DNA of 64,000 nucleotides from Woeseiaceae bacterium. GTDB lineage: Bacteria > Pseudomonadota > Gammaproteobacteria > Steroidobacterales > Woeseiaceae. Each line of letters begins with the position of its first letter. Position 1 is the stretch's first letter. The notes under the pieces are model-generated. The model was not told the origin of the DNA. It ran no database searches and saw nothing but the letters and a program-made list of their open reading frames with translations. Positions 18,984-26,687 of this stretch are shown piece by piece. The stretch covers positions 1-64,000 of the forward strand of contig JANQGQ010000031.1 of NCBI GenBank assembly GCA_028277185.1, written 5' to 3'. A program made the position numbers and the translations under genes.

Positions 18984-18999
18984 TTGACAACGCTGTCAT
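18984..18999. promoter_or_regulatory. LacI-family operator 1 upstream of the TonB receptor
   Basis: TTGACAACGCTGTCAT. Its TTGACA half could also serve as a -35 box, with TAGCTT 17 nt downstream as a weak -10, so repressor binding would block RNA polymerase. It is paired with a second copy 29 bp downstream. Confidence 0.8.
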
Positions 19000-19012
19000 T
19001 TCGATCTAGCTT

Positions 19013-19028
19013 TTGACAGCGTTGTCAT
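19013..19028. promoter_or_regulatory. LacI-family operator 2 upstream of the TonB receptor
   Basis: TTGACAGCGTTGTCAT, exactly one transition pair from the site at 18984 and in the mirrored arrangement. The two centres are 29 bp apart, close to three helical turns, which allows cooperative binding. It ends 35 bp before the receptor start codon at 19064. Confidence 0.8.
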
Positions 19029-19063
19029 CATTTTCATCCGGAGGCATCCGGAAAGGGGGGAAC

Positions 19064-21643
19064 ATGACGAGTCAACGGTTTGCGGCGCTGTTGTTGCTGG
19101 CAGTTCCGGCCGGGTTTTTGTCGGCACAGACGGGGGGCGGAGTCGAATCGGCCGTGGTGATCGATGAGATTGTGGTCACCGTCGAACGGCGTGCGCAGTC
19201 TCTGCAGGACTACGCCGGCACGGCGCAGGCCTTTACGTCGGAGGATCTCCTGCGCGACGGTATCGGTTCTGAATTCAGAAATCTGTCTTTCGCGGTACCG
19301 GGACTGAACGTGTCGAATCAGGAGGGGAACCTCGAAGTATTCATTCGTGGCGTCGGCTCGTCGAACAACACGGAACTCGGCGACCCCGCCGTCGCGACGC
19401 ACATCAACGGCGTCTACATTCCCCGGCCGCGGGGACTGGGCGTGCAGTTCTACGATCTCGAACGCGTCGAAATCAATAAAGGACCACAGGGCACGCTGCG
19501 CGGGCGCAATGCCGTAGCGGGCTCGGTCAACATCATCACCGCAAGGCCGGATCACTCGGCGGTCGACGGCTATCTGCTGGCCGAGTACGGCAACTTCAAT
19601 AAGCGCTCCATTCAGGGCGCCCTGAACATACCGATCAGCGACGACCTGGCCGTTCGCGCCGCCGGATTCGGCGAGCAGCACGATGCCTACTTCGATAACG
19701 TCGGCATCAACCGAAATCTCGAGGCGGCAGGAGCCGAAGACGAACTCGCCGGCCGGTTGACGCTGCTGTACGAACCTGGCGACCGGCTGTCGGTGTTCGC
19801 AGTGGCCGACTATGTCGACGAGGGGGGTACCGGCTATCCGGGTGCGCAGATGTTCAACTCGTTTGCCAACCAGGGTTTTCGCTTCGATGATCTGGAGCCA
19901 CGCGAGGTTGTCTATCGCGGCACTCAGGGCGATCTCGACAGCGAGACGTGGGGTCTGGCGACGACGGTAACTTACGATTTCGGCCCGGTCGTGCTCGAGT
20001 ACACGGGCAGCTATCGCGAGCTCGATTTCAGACAGACGAACGCCTCGAACGATCAGGTCAACTTCCCGGGCCGCGACCTGTCGACGGACGGCGTGGACTA
20101 CGACAACTTCTCCACGGTTTACTGGCAGCAGGAATCCGAGTCGGTGATTCACGAGTTGCGGTTTTACTCACCGGACGACGCGAGATTGCGCTGGACAGCC
20201 GGGGTGTTCGCGATGGACGAAGACCAGTTCAGCGGCTTTTTCTCGCTGAACGACAAGGGCGTGTTTTTCTCCGGCGTCGAGTTCACGATGCCCGTCGTCG
20301 AAGGGGAGTCGACGGCCGGCTATCTCGATGCGACCTTCGACGTCACGGACGCCGTCAGGATCAAGGGCGGCGTTCGTTACACCGACGAGTCCAAGCTGCG
20401 CGAGGGAATTGGGGGCAACTGGACGCTCGGGTTGGGCAGCGACGGCGGCTGCTGTTTCTCGACGCGGCTCGGTACCGAGGGTTTTGCTCCCGCGTTCGCG
20501 GATCGGCCGGGCTTCATCGCGCCCGGCACGCCTGCCGAAATTGCGCAGTTCCTGCTCGATGGTGCGCTCAGCTTCGGCGCCCGCGATACGCTGGCCGACC
20601 AGATCGACGGCGTCATCGACGGATCGCGGCCCAACGGGACCTGCGTCGATCGTTTCGATACGAACGGCGGCGGTACGCAGGTCTGTCCCGACGACGGCCA
20701 GCACAGCTTCTTCGTGCTCGGCGCGCCCGGCGCCCAGAGCGGCGAGGCGAGTTTCGACTATTGGAACTGGCGTATCGGTATCGAGTTCGATCTGAACTCC
20801 GATACGCTGCTGTACGCCAACGTATCGACCGGCACCAAGTCCGGCGGATTCAACGACAACATCGACGTCAATCTGGCGCCGACGTTCGAACCGGAGGACC
20901 TGACGGCTTACGAGATCGGCTTCAAGAGCGTTCTCAACCTGAGCGACACGCCGGTCGTTTTCAACGCCAACGCGTTTTTCTACGACTATCAGGATCAGGT
21001 GTTTCAGACGCTTGCGCAGACGGCGCAGGTAGGCGGCAGCACGGGCTTTTCGCTGCTGAACCAGAATGTCGCCGAGTCCGAAGTGCTGGGTCTCGAGCTG
21101 GAGAGCGCCGTCGAGTTGTCGCGCGGCTTCAGCGTCGGCGCCAATCTTCTGCTAATGAACGCCGAAATCCAGAGCGGCGAGCTGGCCGACGTTCGTGGCC
21201 AGGACTTCGGCGTTAACCCGACGGTCGCCAACATCGACCTAACCGGGAACGACCTGCCGTTGGCTTCCGACGTCAATCTCGTCCTTCGGTTGCAGCAGGA
21301 TCTGGCGCTGTTCGGCGGCGACGCGGACTGGCAGATTCTGACGAGCTACCGGTCCTCCTACCACTTGAGTCCTTTCAACCAGGACGATGTCGCCCGGCCT
21401 GAAGGCTCGACGATTTGCGGATCGAACGACGCGCTGGCATGCGGTTTCGAGGAAGAGCAGGACGGTTTCTGGAACGTCAACCTGACTGCCGGGATCAGCT
21501 ACGATCAGTGGCGCGTCGAAGTCTTTGCGACCAATCTGTTCGACGAGACCGTCAGCCAGAAAGCGCTGCTCGGCAACAACCTCAACCTGCGATTTCTGAA
21601 CCTGCCGCGCGCCTACGGGCTGCGTTTCCGGTTCGACATGTAG
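19064..21643 (+). CDS. TonB-dependent receptor, probable glucan oligosaccharide uptake
   Basis: 859 residues from the ATG at 19064, preceded by GGGGGG. The signal peptide ends near FLSAQ, and a TonB-box-like stretch (DEIVVTVERR) starts the mature part. A plug domain (about 45-160: AFTSEDLLRDG, IRGVGSSNNTELGDPAVATHINGVYI in part, LERVEINKGPQGTLRGRNAVAGSVNI in part) and a 22-strand barrel follow, with NVSTGTKSGGFN and a C-terminal aromatic residue region (YGLRFRFDM). It should import substrate across the outer membrane using TonB/ExbBD energy. No SusD partner is present. Two LacI-type operators precede it; GH5 follows. Confidence 0.93.
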   Translation: MTSQRFAALLLLAVPAGFLSAQTGGGVESAVVIDEIVVTVERRAQSLQDYAGTAQAFTSEDLLRDGIGSEFRNLSFAVPGLNVSNQEGNLEVFIRGVGSSNNTELGDPAVATHINGVYIPRPRGLGVQFYDLERVEINKGPQGTLRGRNAVAGSVNIITARPDHSAVDGYLLAEYGNFNKRSIQGALNIPISDDLAVRAAGFGEQHDAYFDNVGINRNLEAAGAEDELAGRLTLLYEPGDRLSVFAVADYVDEGGTGYPGAQMFNSFANQGFRFDDLEPREVVYRGTQGDLDSETWGLATTVTYDFGPVVLEYTGSYRELDFRQTNASNDQVNFPGRDLSTDGVDYDNFSTVYWQQESESVIHELRFYSPDDARLRWTAGVFAMDEDQFSGFFSLNDKGVFFSGVEFTMPVVEGESTAGYLDATFDVTDAVRIKGGVRYTDESKLREGIGGNWTLGLGSDGGCCFSTRLGTEGFAPAFADRPGFIAPGTPAEIAQFLLDGALSFGARDTLADQIDGVIDGSRPNGTCVDRFDTNGGGTQVCPDDGQHSFFVLGAPGAQSGEASFDYWNWRIGIEFDLNSDTLLYANVSTGTKSGGFNDNIDVNLAPTFEPEDLTAYEIGFKSVLNLSDTPVVFNANAFFYDYQDQVFQTLAQTAQVGGSTGFSLLNQNVAESEVLGLELESAVELSRGFSVGANLLLMNAEIQSGELADVRGQDFGVNPTVANIDLTGNDLPLASDVNLVLRLQQDLALFGGDADWQILTSYRSSYHLSPFNQDDVARPEGSTICGSNDALACGFEEEQDGFWNVNLTAGISYDQWRVEVFATNLFDETVSQKALLGNNLNLRFLNLPRAYGLRFRFDM

Positions 21644-21663
21644 CCTGGCGCCTGCACCGCGGC

Positions 21664-22767
21664 ATGTCCCGACGATCGTTTGTCCTTCGCACGGCGCCGC
21701 GCCTGGCCTGGCTCGGCGTCGTGCTGCTGTTCGCCGTTGCTTCGCGCGCCGGGGAGAGGCCCGGGATCTGGTCGATCCCGTACCCCGAGCGATTCGACCT
21801 CCGGCTGCTTACCGACTCCCAGCCGCGGATTCGCGTCGAGGGCAACGCGTTCGTCGACGACAGCGGTGCCCGGTTCGTCTTCCGCGGCGTCAGCATCGCG
21901 GATCCCGCGAAAGTACTCGCGGACGGCCAGTGGCGGCCCGAGTTGTTTGCGGAAATCGAGGCGTGGGGCGCGAACACGATTCGCCTTCCCGTGCATCCGA
22001 TTGCCTGGCGTGAGTTGGGCAACGAGAGCTATCTGGAACTCATTGACGAGGCGGTCGTCTGGGCGAATCGTCTCGGGCTCTATCTGATCATTGACTGGCA
22101 CTCTATCGGCAATCTCATGACCGAGCAGTTCCAGCATCCGATCTACGACACGACGCGGCGGGAAACCCTCGGGTTCTGGCGCGCAATCGCGTTCCGCTAC
22201 CGGGGCGTGACGACGGTCGCGGCCTACGAGCTGTTCAACGAACCCACCACCCGGAAGGGCCGGCTCGGCGCGGCAACCTGGTCCGAATGGCGGACGTTCA
22301 ATGAGGAACTCATCGATATCGTCTACGCGCACGACGAGCAGGCGATCCCGATGGTAGCGGGATTCAACTGGGCCTACGATCTTACCCCGGTGCGCGACGA
22401 TCCGCTGCGGCGTCCGGGCATCGCGTATGTAGTGCATCCGTATCCGCAGAAGGCCTCGGCAACTCCGCTGCCGCCGGACGAGTTGATCGCGCGGTGGCAG
22501 GAGACCTGGGGCTACGTCAGCGAGACGTATCCCGTAGTCGCCAGTGAGCTGGGCTGGGTCAGGGCGGACGGCTACGGTGCCCATAGCCCCGTCATCGACG
22601 ATGGGCGGTACGGACCGCTCATCGTCGACTACCTCGAGGCGCGCGGCATTTCCTGGATAGCCTGGGCGTTCGATCCGGAGTGGTCGCCGGTACTCATCAC
22701 CGACTGGAACTACACGCCGTCAGAACAAGGGCGGTTCTTTCGCGAGGTAATGCGCGGCGCGGACTGA
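21664..22767 (+). CDS. Glycoside hydrolase family 5 endoglucanase, secreted
   Basis: 367 residues from the ATG at 21664, 20 nt after the receptor stop. The N-terminus is a twin-arginine-like or Sec signal (SRRSFVLRTAPRLAWLGVVLLFAVASRAG). The GH5 barrel follows, with GARFVFRGVSI, NTIRLPVHP, IDWHS, the acid/base Glu193 in ELFNEPT and the nucleophile Glu295 in VASELGW. It should hydrolyse internal beta-1,4-glucosidic bonds in cellulose, mixed-linkage glucan or mannan; the exact substrate cannot be read. It probably shares the receptor transcript and the LacI control. Confidence 0.92.
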   Translation: MSRRSFVLRTAPRLAWLGVVLLFAVASRAGERPGIWSIPYPERFDLRLLTDSQPRIRVEGNAFVDDSGARFVFRGVSIADPAKVLADGQWRPELFAEIEAWGANTIRLPVHPIAWRELGNESYLELIDEAVVWANRLGLYLIIDWHSIGNLMTEQFQHPIYDTTRRETLGFWRAIAFRYRGVTTVAAYELFNEPTTRKGRLGAATWSEWRTFNEELIDIVYAHDEQAIPMVAGFNWAYDLTPVRDDPLRRPGIAYVVHPYPQKASATPLPPDELIARWQETWGYVSETYPVVASELGWVRADGYGAHSPVIDDGRYGPLIVDYLEARGISWIAWAFDPEWSPVLITDWNYTPSEQGRFFREVMRGAD

Positions 22768-22873
22768 TTCCCGGCGCTTCCGCGGCCGGCCCCGGCCAGG
22801 AGCGCGCATGGCCCGGGCGCGCTGTAAGAGGACAGACTACAATACGCGGAGTGGGTGCTGACGGTTGGAGTCG

Positions 22874-23599
22874 ATGAAACAGGAAGTCACAACGAGTTCG
22901 GGAACGTACGCTGTCGGCGGTACGGATTTCGATCTGTACTTAGCGGCGCCGCAAGCGGCGGAGACGGATTTACCGGCGGTGTTCGTCGCCCATGCCTGGG
23001 ACGGCCTGAACGCACCTGTCGAAGAGATCGCGCGGCGGGTCGCCGGCCTCGGCTATGTCGCCGTAGCCGTCGACGTCTACGGCAGCGGCGTCAGAGGCGA
23101 CCCGGTGGGCGACAACTCGAGCCTGATTGCGCCGTTCCTCGAGGACCGCTCCGTACTGCGGGAACGGCTTCTGACCGGCCTTGGAGCGATAGCGGATCTC
23201 GATGGCGTCGACAGCACGCGGCTGGGAGCCATCGGCTACTGCTTCGGCGGCATGTGCGTGCTCGAGCTGGCGCGGGCGGTACCCGACAACCTGAAGGGTG
23301 TGGTCAGTTTTCACGGTTTGCTCAGCGCCGACGGTGGGTCCGAAACGAAGCCGATAAGGGCCAGCGTTCTGATCGAGCATGGCTGGGACGACCCGCTGGC
23401 ACCGTCTGCCGAATTTCTCGCCTTTGCCGATGAAATGGACCGACGGGGCGCCGATTGGCAGGCGCACGTTCACGGCGGCGCCATGCACGCATTCACGTTC
23501 CAGCGAGCCAACATGCCCGAAAAAGGCATCGTGTATCACGGCAAAGCGGATCGACGGTCGTGGGCAGCCATGGCGGCGTTTTTCGAAGAAGTGCTGTAG
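22874..23599 (+). CDS. Dienelactone hydrolase family protein
   Basis: 241-residue alpha/beta hydrolase. The catalytic triad is visible as Cys123 in GYCFGGMC, Asp in EHGWDDPLAP (about 172) and His205 in GGAMHAFTF. The Cys nucleophile is characteristic of the dienelactone hydrolase family, although many members act on unrelated esters. ATG 22874 was chosen over TTG 22865. No aromatic-degradation genes surround it, so the substrate is unknown. Confidence 0.88.
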   Translation: MKQEVTTSSGTYAVGGTDFDLYLAAPQAAETDLPAVFVAHAWDGLNAPVEEIARRVAGLGYVAVAVDVYGSGVRGDPVGDNSSLIAPFLEDRSVLRERLLTGLGAIADLDGVDSTRLGAIGYCFGGMCVLELARAVPDNLKGVVSFHGLLSADGGSETKPIRASVLIEHGWDDPLAPSAEFLAFADEMDRRGADWQAHVHGGAMHAFTFQRANMPEKGIVYHGKADRRSWAAMAAFFEEVL

Positions 23600-23652
23600 C
23601 CGTTAACGGCATGCGCTTCGCCGGGACAACGGCGCCGTGTTGAGGTGTGCGG

Positions 23653-24147
23653 ATGACAGACACGACGGCAGAAATCGTTCCGTACGAACCGGTCCATCTG
23701 GGAGAGATACTGGATATCTCGATGCTTGCATGGGATCCGGTGTTTCCGCTGATGAAGAAGGAGATCCCCGGCTACGTTTACAGCGCGTTCTATCCGGACG
23801 GCTGGAAGGCGCGTCAGCTGGCTGACATCTCGGACGTCTGTCGCGATAGCGAAACCAACGTATGGGTCGCCGTGTCGGGCAACGAGGTATCCGGCTTCGT
23901 GGGCGTGCGTGTTCATGACGAAGACTCGATGGGAGAGATCTACGTCATCGCGGTTCACCCCGCCTATCAGCGGCGGGGAATTGCCTCAGCGCTGATGTCG
24001 TTTGCGTTTGACTGGCTGCGTCAACGCGACCTGAAGATGGTGATGGTCGAAACCGGCGGCGACGCGGGTCACGCGCAGTCGCGTGCTACGTATGAGAGTG
24101 CCGGTTTCGAGCGATACCCCGTCGCGCGGTACTTCCGCGAACTCTAG
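23653..24147 (+). CDS. GNAT family N-acetyltransferase
   Basis: 164 residues from the ATG at 23653, preceded by GAGG. The acetyl-CoA-binding motif A is clear: IYVIAVHPAYQRRGIASALM (about residues 97-116), and motif B contains MVETGGDAGHAQSRATYESAGF. The acceptor substrate cannot be predicted. It follows the dienelactone hydrolase by about 50 nt and may be co-transcribed. Confidence 0.88.
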   Translation: MTDTTAEIVPYEPVHLGEILDISMLAWDPVFPLMKKEIPGYVYSAFYPDGWKARQLADISDVCRDSETNVWVAVSGNEVSGFVGVRVHDEDSMGEIYVIAVHPAYQRRGIASALMSFAFDWLRQRDLKMVMVETGGDAGHAQSRATYESAGFERYPVARYFREL

Positions 24148-24153
24148 GGGGAA

Positions 24154-24504
24154 TCAATCATCGAGGGCAATGCGGTCCATTCTTTGCCCTCTTCTGAGCG
24201 TTTCCTGATTGATTCTTTCTGCTTCCTCGATTTGTGCCCGGGTGCGGCAGCGCTTCACTGCAATGCGGGAGCCGGTAGGCTTCACACGCTCGCAGATCAA
24301 CTCGTCGCCAGCCGAGGCCGTACTCGCAACCGCCGTCGGATTCTCGCCCGTATCAACTGCGGCAGTTGCCTCGACGCCGTCGTGCGCCAATACCTCGCCG
24401 CCAGACTCTACTACCTGAGCGGATTCGGGCTGACCGGTCTCCGGACCGGACGCCGCGCATGCGGTAAGAGCCAACGGAATTGAAATCAGGAGAAGCAGCT
24501 TCAT
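24154..24504 (-). CDS. Small predicted lipoprotein
   Basis: 116 residues with a lipoprotein signal (LLLLISIPLALTACAAS, lipobox LTAC at residues 13-16). An acidic Ala/Glu-rich linker precedes a conserved-looking C-terminal domain LICERVKPTGSRIAVKRCRT (about 70-89) containing two cysteines and a basic motif. Small proteobacterial proteins of unknown function share the C-x-K-P-T-G-S-R-I-x-x-K-x-C pattern. The function is not known. It is convergent with the GNAT gene. Confidence 0.72.
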   Translation of the reverse strand: MKLLLLISIPLALTACAASGPETGQPESAQVVESGGEVLAHDGVEATAAVDTGENPTAVASTASAGDELICERVKPTGSRIAVKRCRTRAQIEEAERINQETLRRGQRMDRIALDD

Positions 24505-24879
24505 TTAATAGTCTCCGAATATCGCCACGGCCTGATAATCGCTATTCAGATGCGAATCAACAACCTGCGACAGTCTTCGTGAAAAGGAAATCCCCGTGGA
24601 CAGTTTCGTTCGGCCGTTCCGAAGTTCTTACAGTTGTAAGAAATTCGTGCCAGCCACTGTTCTGTACCTCAAGGTATACAATTGTCGAGACCGAGTCTAC
24701 TCTCCAGTGTCTGACCACGGATCTGGTAACGAGTACGTCGTGATTATGTCCACGTTTCGCGTGTCGTCGACAACGGAATCTGTGTCTGTTGAAATAGTCA
24801 TCTGCAGTGGCGGCCGCCTTTCCTCGCGGGTCGGCACCCAGGTTTGCGCGTAGGCTGGATCGATTGATCGGAGACGAGC
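24505..24879. other. Intergenic gap without a supported gene
   Basis: 375 bp between the divergent small lipoprotein and small membrane protein genes. Short open frames exist on both strands, but none has a ribosome-binding site or recognisable product. An 18-bp palindrome, TTCTTACAGTTGTAAGAA, lies at 24625-24642. The region is more AT-rich than its surroundings and probably holds the divergent promoters. Confidence 0.5.
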
Positions 24880-25035
24880 ATGGTTAACAGCATCGTGATC
24901 GGCGCAATCTGCTTCGCGATCATTATTCTGGTTGAGAAGCTGGCGCCTACAAAGACGAGGTGGCAAAAGGCAACCCTCACGGCGCTATCGGCGGCAATCG
25001 GCGTCGCGCTGTGGATACACTTCTCGCCGGTTTAG
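24880..25035 (+). CDS. Small two-helix membrane protein (51 aa)
   Basis: A short frame with ATG at 24880 preceded by GGAGA at a good distance. The product begins MVNSIVIGAICFAIIILVEK and ends ALWIHFSPV; two hydrophobic segments (about 3-18 and 33-47) flank a basic loop (KLAPTKTRWQK), giving a hairpin topology. The family is not recognised. The even hydrophobic pattern and ribosome-binding site favour a real gene, but length alone cannot prove it. Confidence 0.5.
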   Translation: MVNSIVIGAICFAIIILVEKLAPTKTRWQKATLTALSAAIGVALWIHFSPV

Positions 25036-25162
25036 TGCTTCGTTTGTGCGCTGCACTCTGGCGCCGTTCCTTGTCCCTGTAACGGCCGCCCCGGACGGTC
25101 CACGGACGACGTCTTCACAGCCCAGGCAGTGTTACACGGATCGCCGAGACTGTTGATGCCGG

Positions 25163-25474
25163 TCACCGCGTCTGGTCAACCTCCGGCGAGTGATCTACGA
25201 CGTTTACGTTTCCCTCAGCAGTGACATGGACCCGGTAACGATCGCCCGTCTCGCAGGTCGCAAGATAGTCGAGTTCTCCCTGGACCACGTACTCGACGAC
25301 TTCTCCGCACGGTGTGCCCGTCAAGGTGATAACGGCAAACAGGTCCTGCTTGACGATGTCTGCATGCTCGACACTGTCGTCCGGGACGGCATCGATCCCG
25401 GAGGTCTCGTTTCCACATCCCGTTAGCAGGCCCAGCACCTGGGTTGTGGACAGAAGGTATGCGAAGCGGCGCAA
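25163..25474 (-). CDS. Small predicted lipoprotein
   Basis: 103 residues starting at TTG 25474, which directly abuts the TAG of the upstream gene; AGAGG lies 7 nt before it. The signal and lipobox are LLTGC (residues 16-20). The mature part has two cysteines (TGTPCGEVVEYV and LATCETGDRYRVHV), a beta-rich pattern and an acidic C-terminus. The family is not recognised. It is the last gene of a three-gene minus-strand operon with 25475 and 25948. Confidence 0.65.
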   Translation of the reverse strand: MRRFAYLLSTTQVLGLLTGCGNETSGIDAVPDDSVEHADIVKQDLFAVITLTGTPCGEVVEYVVQGELDYLATCETGDRYRVHVTAEGNVNVVDHSPEVDQTR

Positions 25475-25951
25475 CTAAAAACCTCTGAGCTGACGAATGT
25501 CGTTAAATCTATCGGCGTTTTCCAGGTCCATCCAGAGTCGATCCCAGGCGTTGCAGAGCTGACGATGCAGCGCGATGTCGCTGTCACGCACGAGTACGGC
25601 GATCTTCATCAACAACAGGTCGTACTGTTCCTGGAGTTCGGCGATTGAGTACTGGCTCTTACCGTCGTGCCATTGCTCCATGCGGCTCAGGACGTTGCGG
25701 ATATCGCCCCGCAGCCGAAGCTTCGTCAGCGGACCTACTGCCTTGGTGGCGCGCAACGATGATGCCAGCATCGTCAGATCGACTATTTCCTCGTCAACGG
25801 AAGGACACCCGGATTTAGGGGTCGTTGCCGGTGCGGCCGGAGCGGGCAGCGATATCCCTGTGGTGGGGAAAGTCACAAAAGCAACCACTAACACGAGGAT
25901 CGGAAGACAACAGACCTTTGACACGTAGTTGCGCAAGATTCGCGCCATCAA
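25475..25951 (-). CDS. Hypothetical exported or membrane-anchored protein
   Basis: 158 residues. The N-terminal hydrophobic segment (CCLPILVLVVAFVTFPTTGISLPA, about residues 14-37) is a signal peptide or anchor. A Pro/Ala linker and a mostly helical domain follow (about 55-155; QYSIAELQEQYDLLLMKIAVLV), with two cysteines. The start overlaps the end of the upstream gene by ATGA, so translation is coupled. No family is recognised. Confidence 0.65.
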   Translation of the reverse strand: MMARILRNYVSKVCCLPILVLVVAFVTFPTTGISLPAPAAPATTPKSGCPSVDEEIVDLTMLASSLRATKAVGPLTKLRLRGDIRNVLSRMEQWHDGKSQYSIAELQEQYDLLLMKIAVLVRDSDIALHRQLCNAWDRLWMDLENADRFNDIRQLRGF

Positions 25952-26553
25952 CCCTCACAGAACACTCGGACCTTTTTGAGCGCGACGTCGACCGCTTCCT
26001 CTTCTGTCGCCTGCAGCGCCATTTCCTTGGCGGCCTGACATTCGGCGGCTTCTTGCTGTCGCTTCGTATGTACGATCGGATCGGTGAGCGCTTCATGATC
26101 CGAATGCTCGCAGTGCACAGGAGATACGCGGCGAATATTGGCCGTTTGGCCAAGTTCCACGGTAACGCAGTCGCCTTCGATGATGCCGCCCGTTTCCGTC
26201 ACGATCTTGGTGACTCCTCCGTCGATAAACTCCACGGTGTACTGGTATGCATTCCGGTCTCCTTCCAGGATCGCAGACAATATCGCGCCGGCCAGAGCGC
26301 CTTCAACGGCATGTTTGCCGCGATGGCTGTGTCCGGATGTCGCGCCGCCGACGATGCCGCCCATTACCGCGCCCTGAGGCGCTTGAGACTGGATTTTGAT
26401 ACGCTCTATGCGTTCGACGTTGCCGTAACGGATGTCGAAACTCGAGCCAAGCTGGCTTCGGGGGACGGTTTGTGCGCTTGCACAACCGACCAACGCCAGC
26501 GTCACTACCGCGGCGGTCGGTAGAGGTCGACGAAGTCGATCTATTTGTTTCAT
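25948..26553 (-). CDS. Glycine-zipper outer-membrane lipoprotein (SlyB/Rcs-like)
   Basis: 201 residues with a lipobox near LALVGCAS (residues 18-25). A Gly-zipper hydrophobic hairpin, AVMGGIVGGATSG...AVEGALAGAILSAIL, spans about 62-96, followed by a beta-rich segment like the SlyB tail (YQYTVEFIDGGVTKIVTETG, in part). The C-terminal 60 residues are a charged helix not usual for SlyB. It is the first gene of the three-gene operon and is divergent from the patatin gene. A role in envelope integrity is inference from the family. Confidence 0.7.
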   Translation of the reverse strand: MKQIDRLRRPLPTAAVVTLALVGCASAQTVPRSQLGSSFDIRYGNVERIERIKIQSQAPQGAVMGGIVGGATSGHSHRGKHAVEGALAGAILSAILEGDRNAYQYTVEFIDGGVTKIVTETGGIIEGDCVTVELGQTANIRRVSPVHCEHSDHEALTDPIVHTKRQQEAAECQAAKEMALQATEEEAVDVALKKVRVFCEG

Positions 26554-26687
26554 CTCTGTTAACTCCTTTCAACGCGACGCTGATTCAGCTTGGCGGTGTT
26601 GTTGTATTCTCACCAAATACGGAAAGGCGTCAAGTTCGTCCGGGCGAGCCGGCCTGTTTGCGGTTCGTCGCGAATGGAGCAGTTGTA

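Noticed and set aside
24480..24853. Short plus-strand frames (87 and 85 aa)
   Set aside because: Low-complexity, no ribosome-binding site, and partly overlapping the lipoprotein gene on the other strand.
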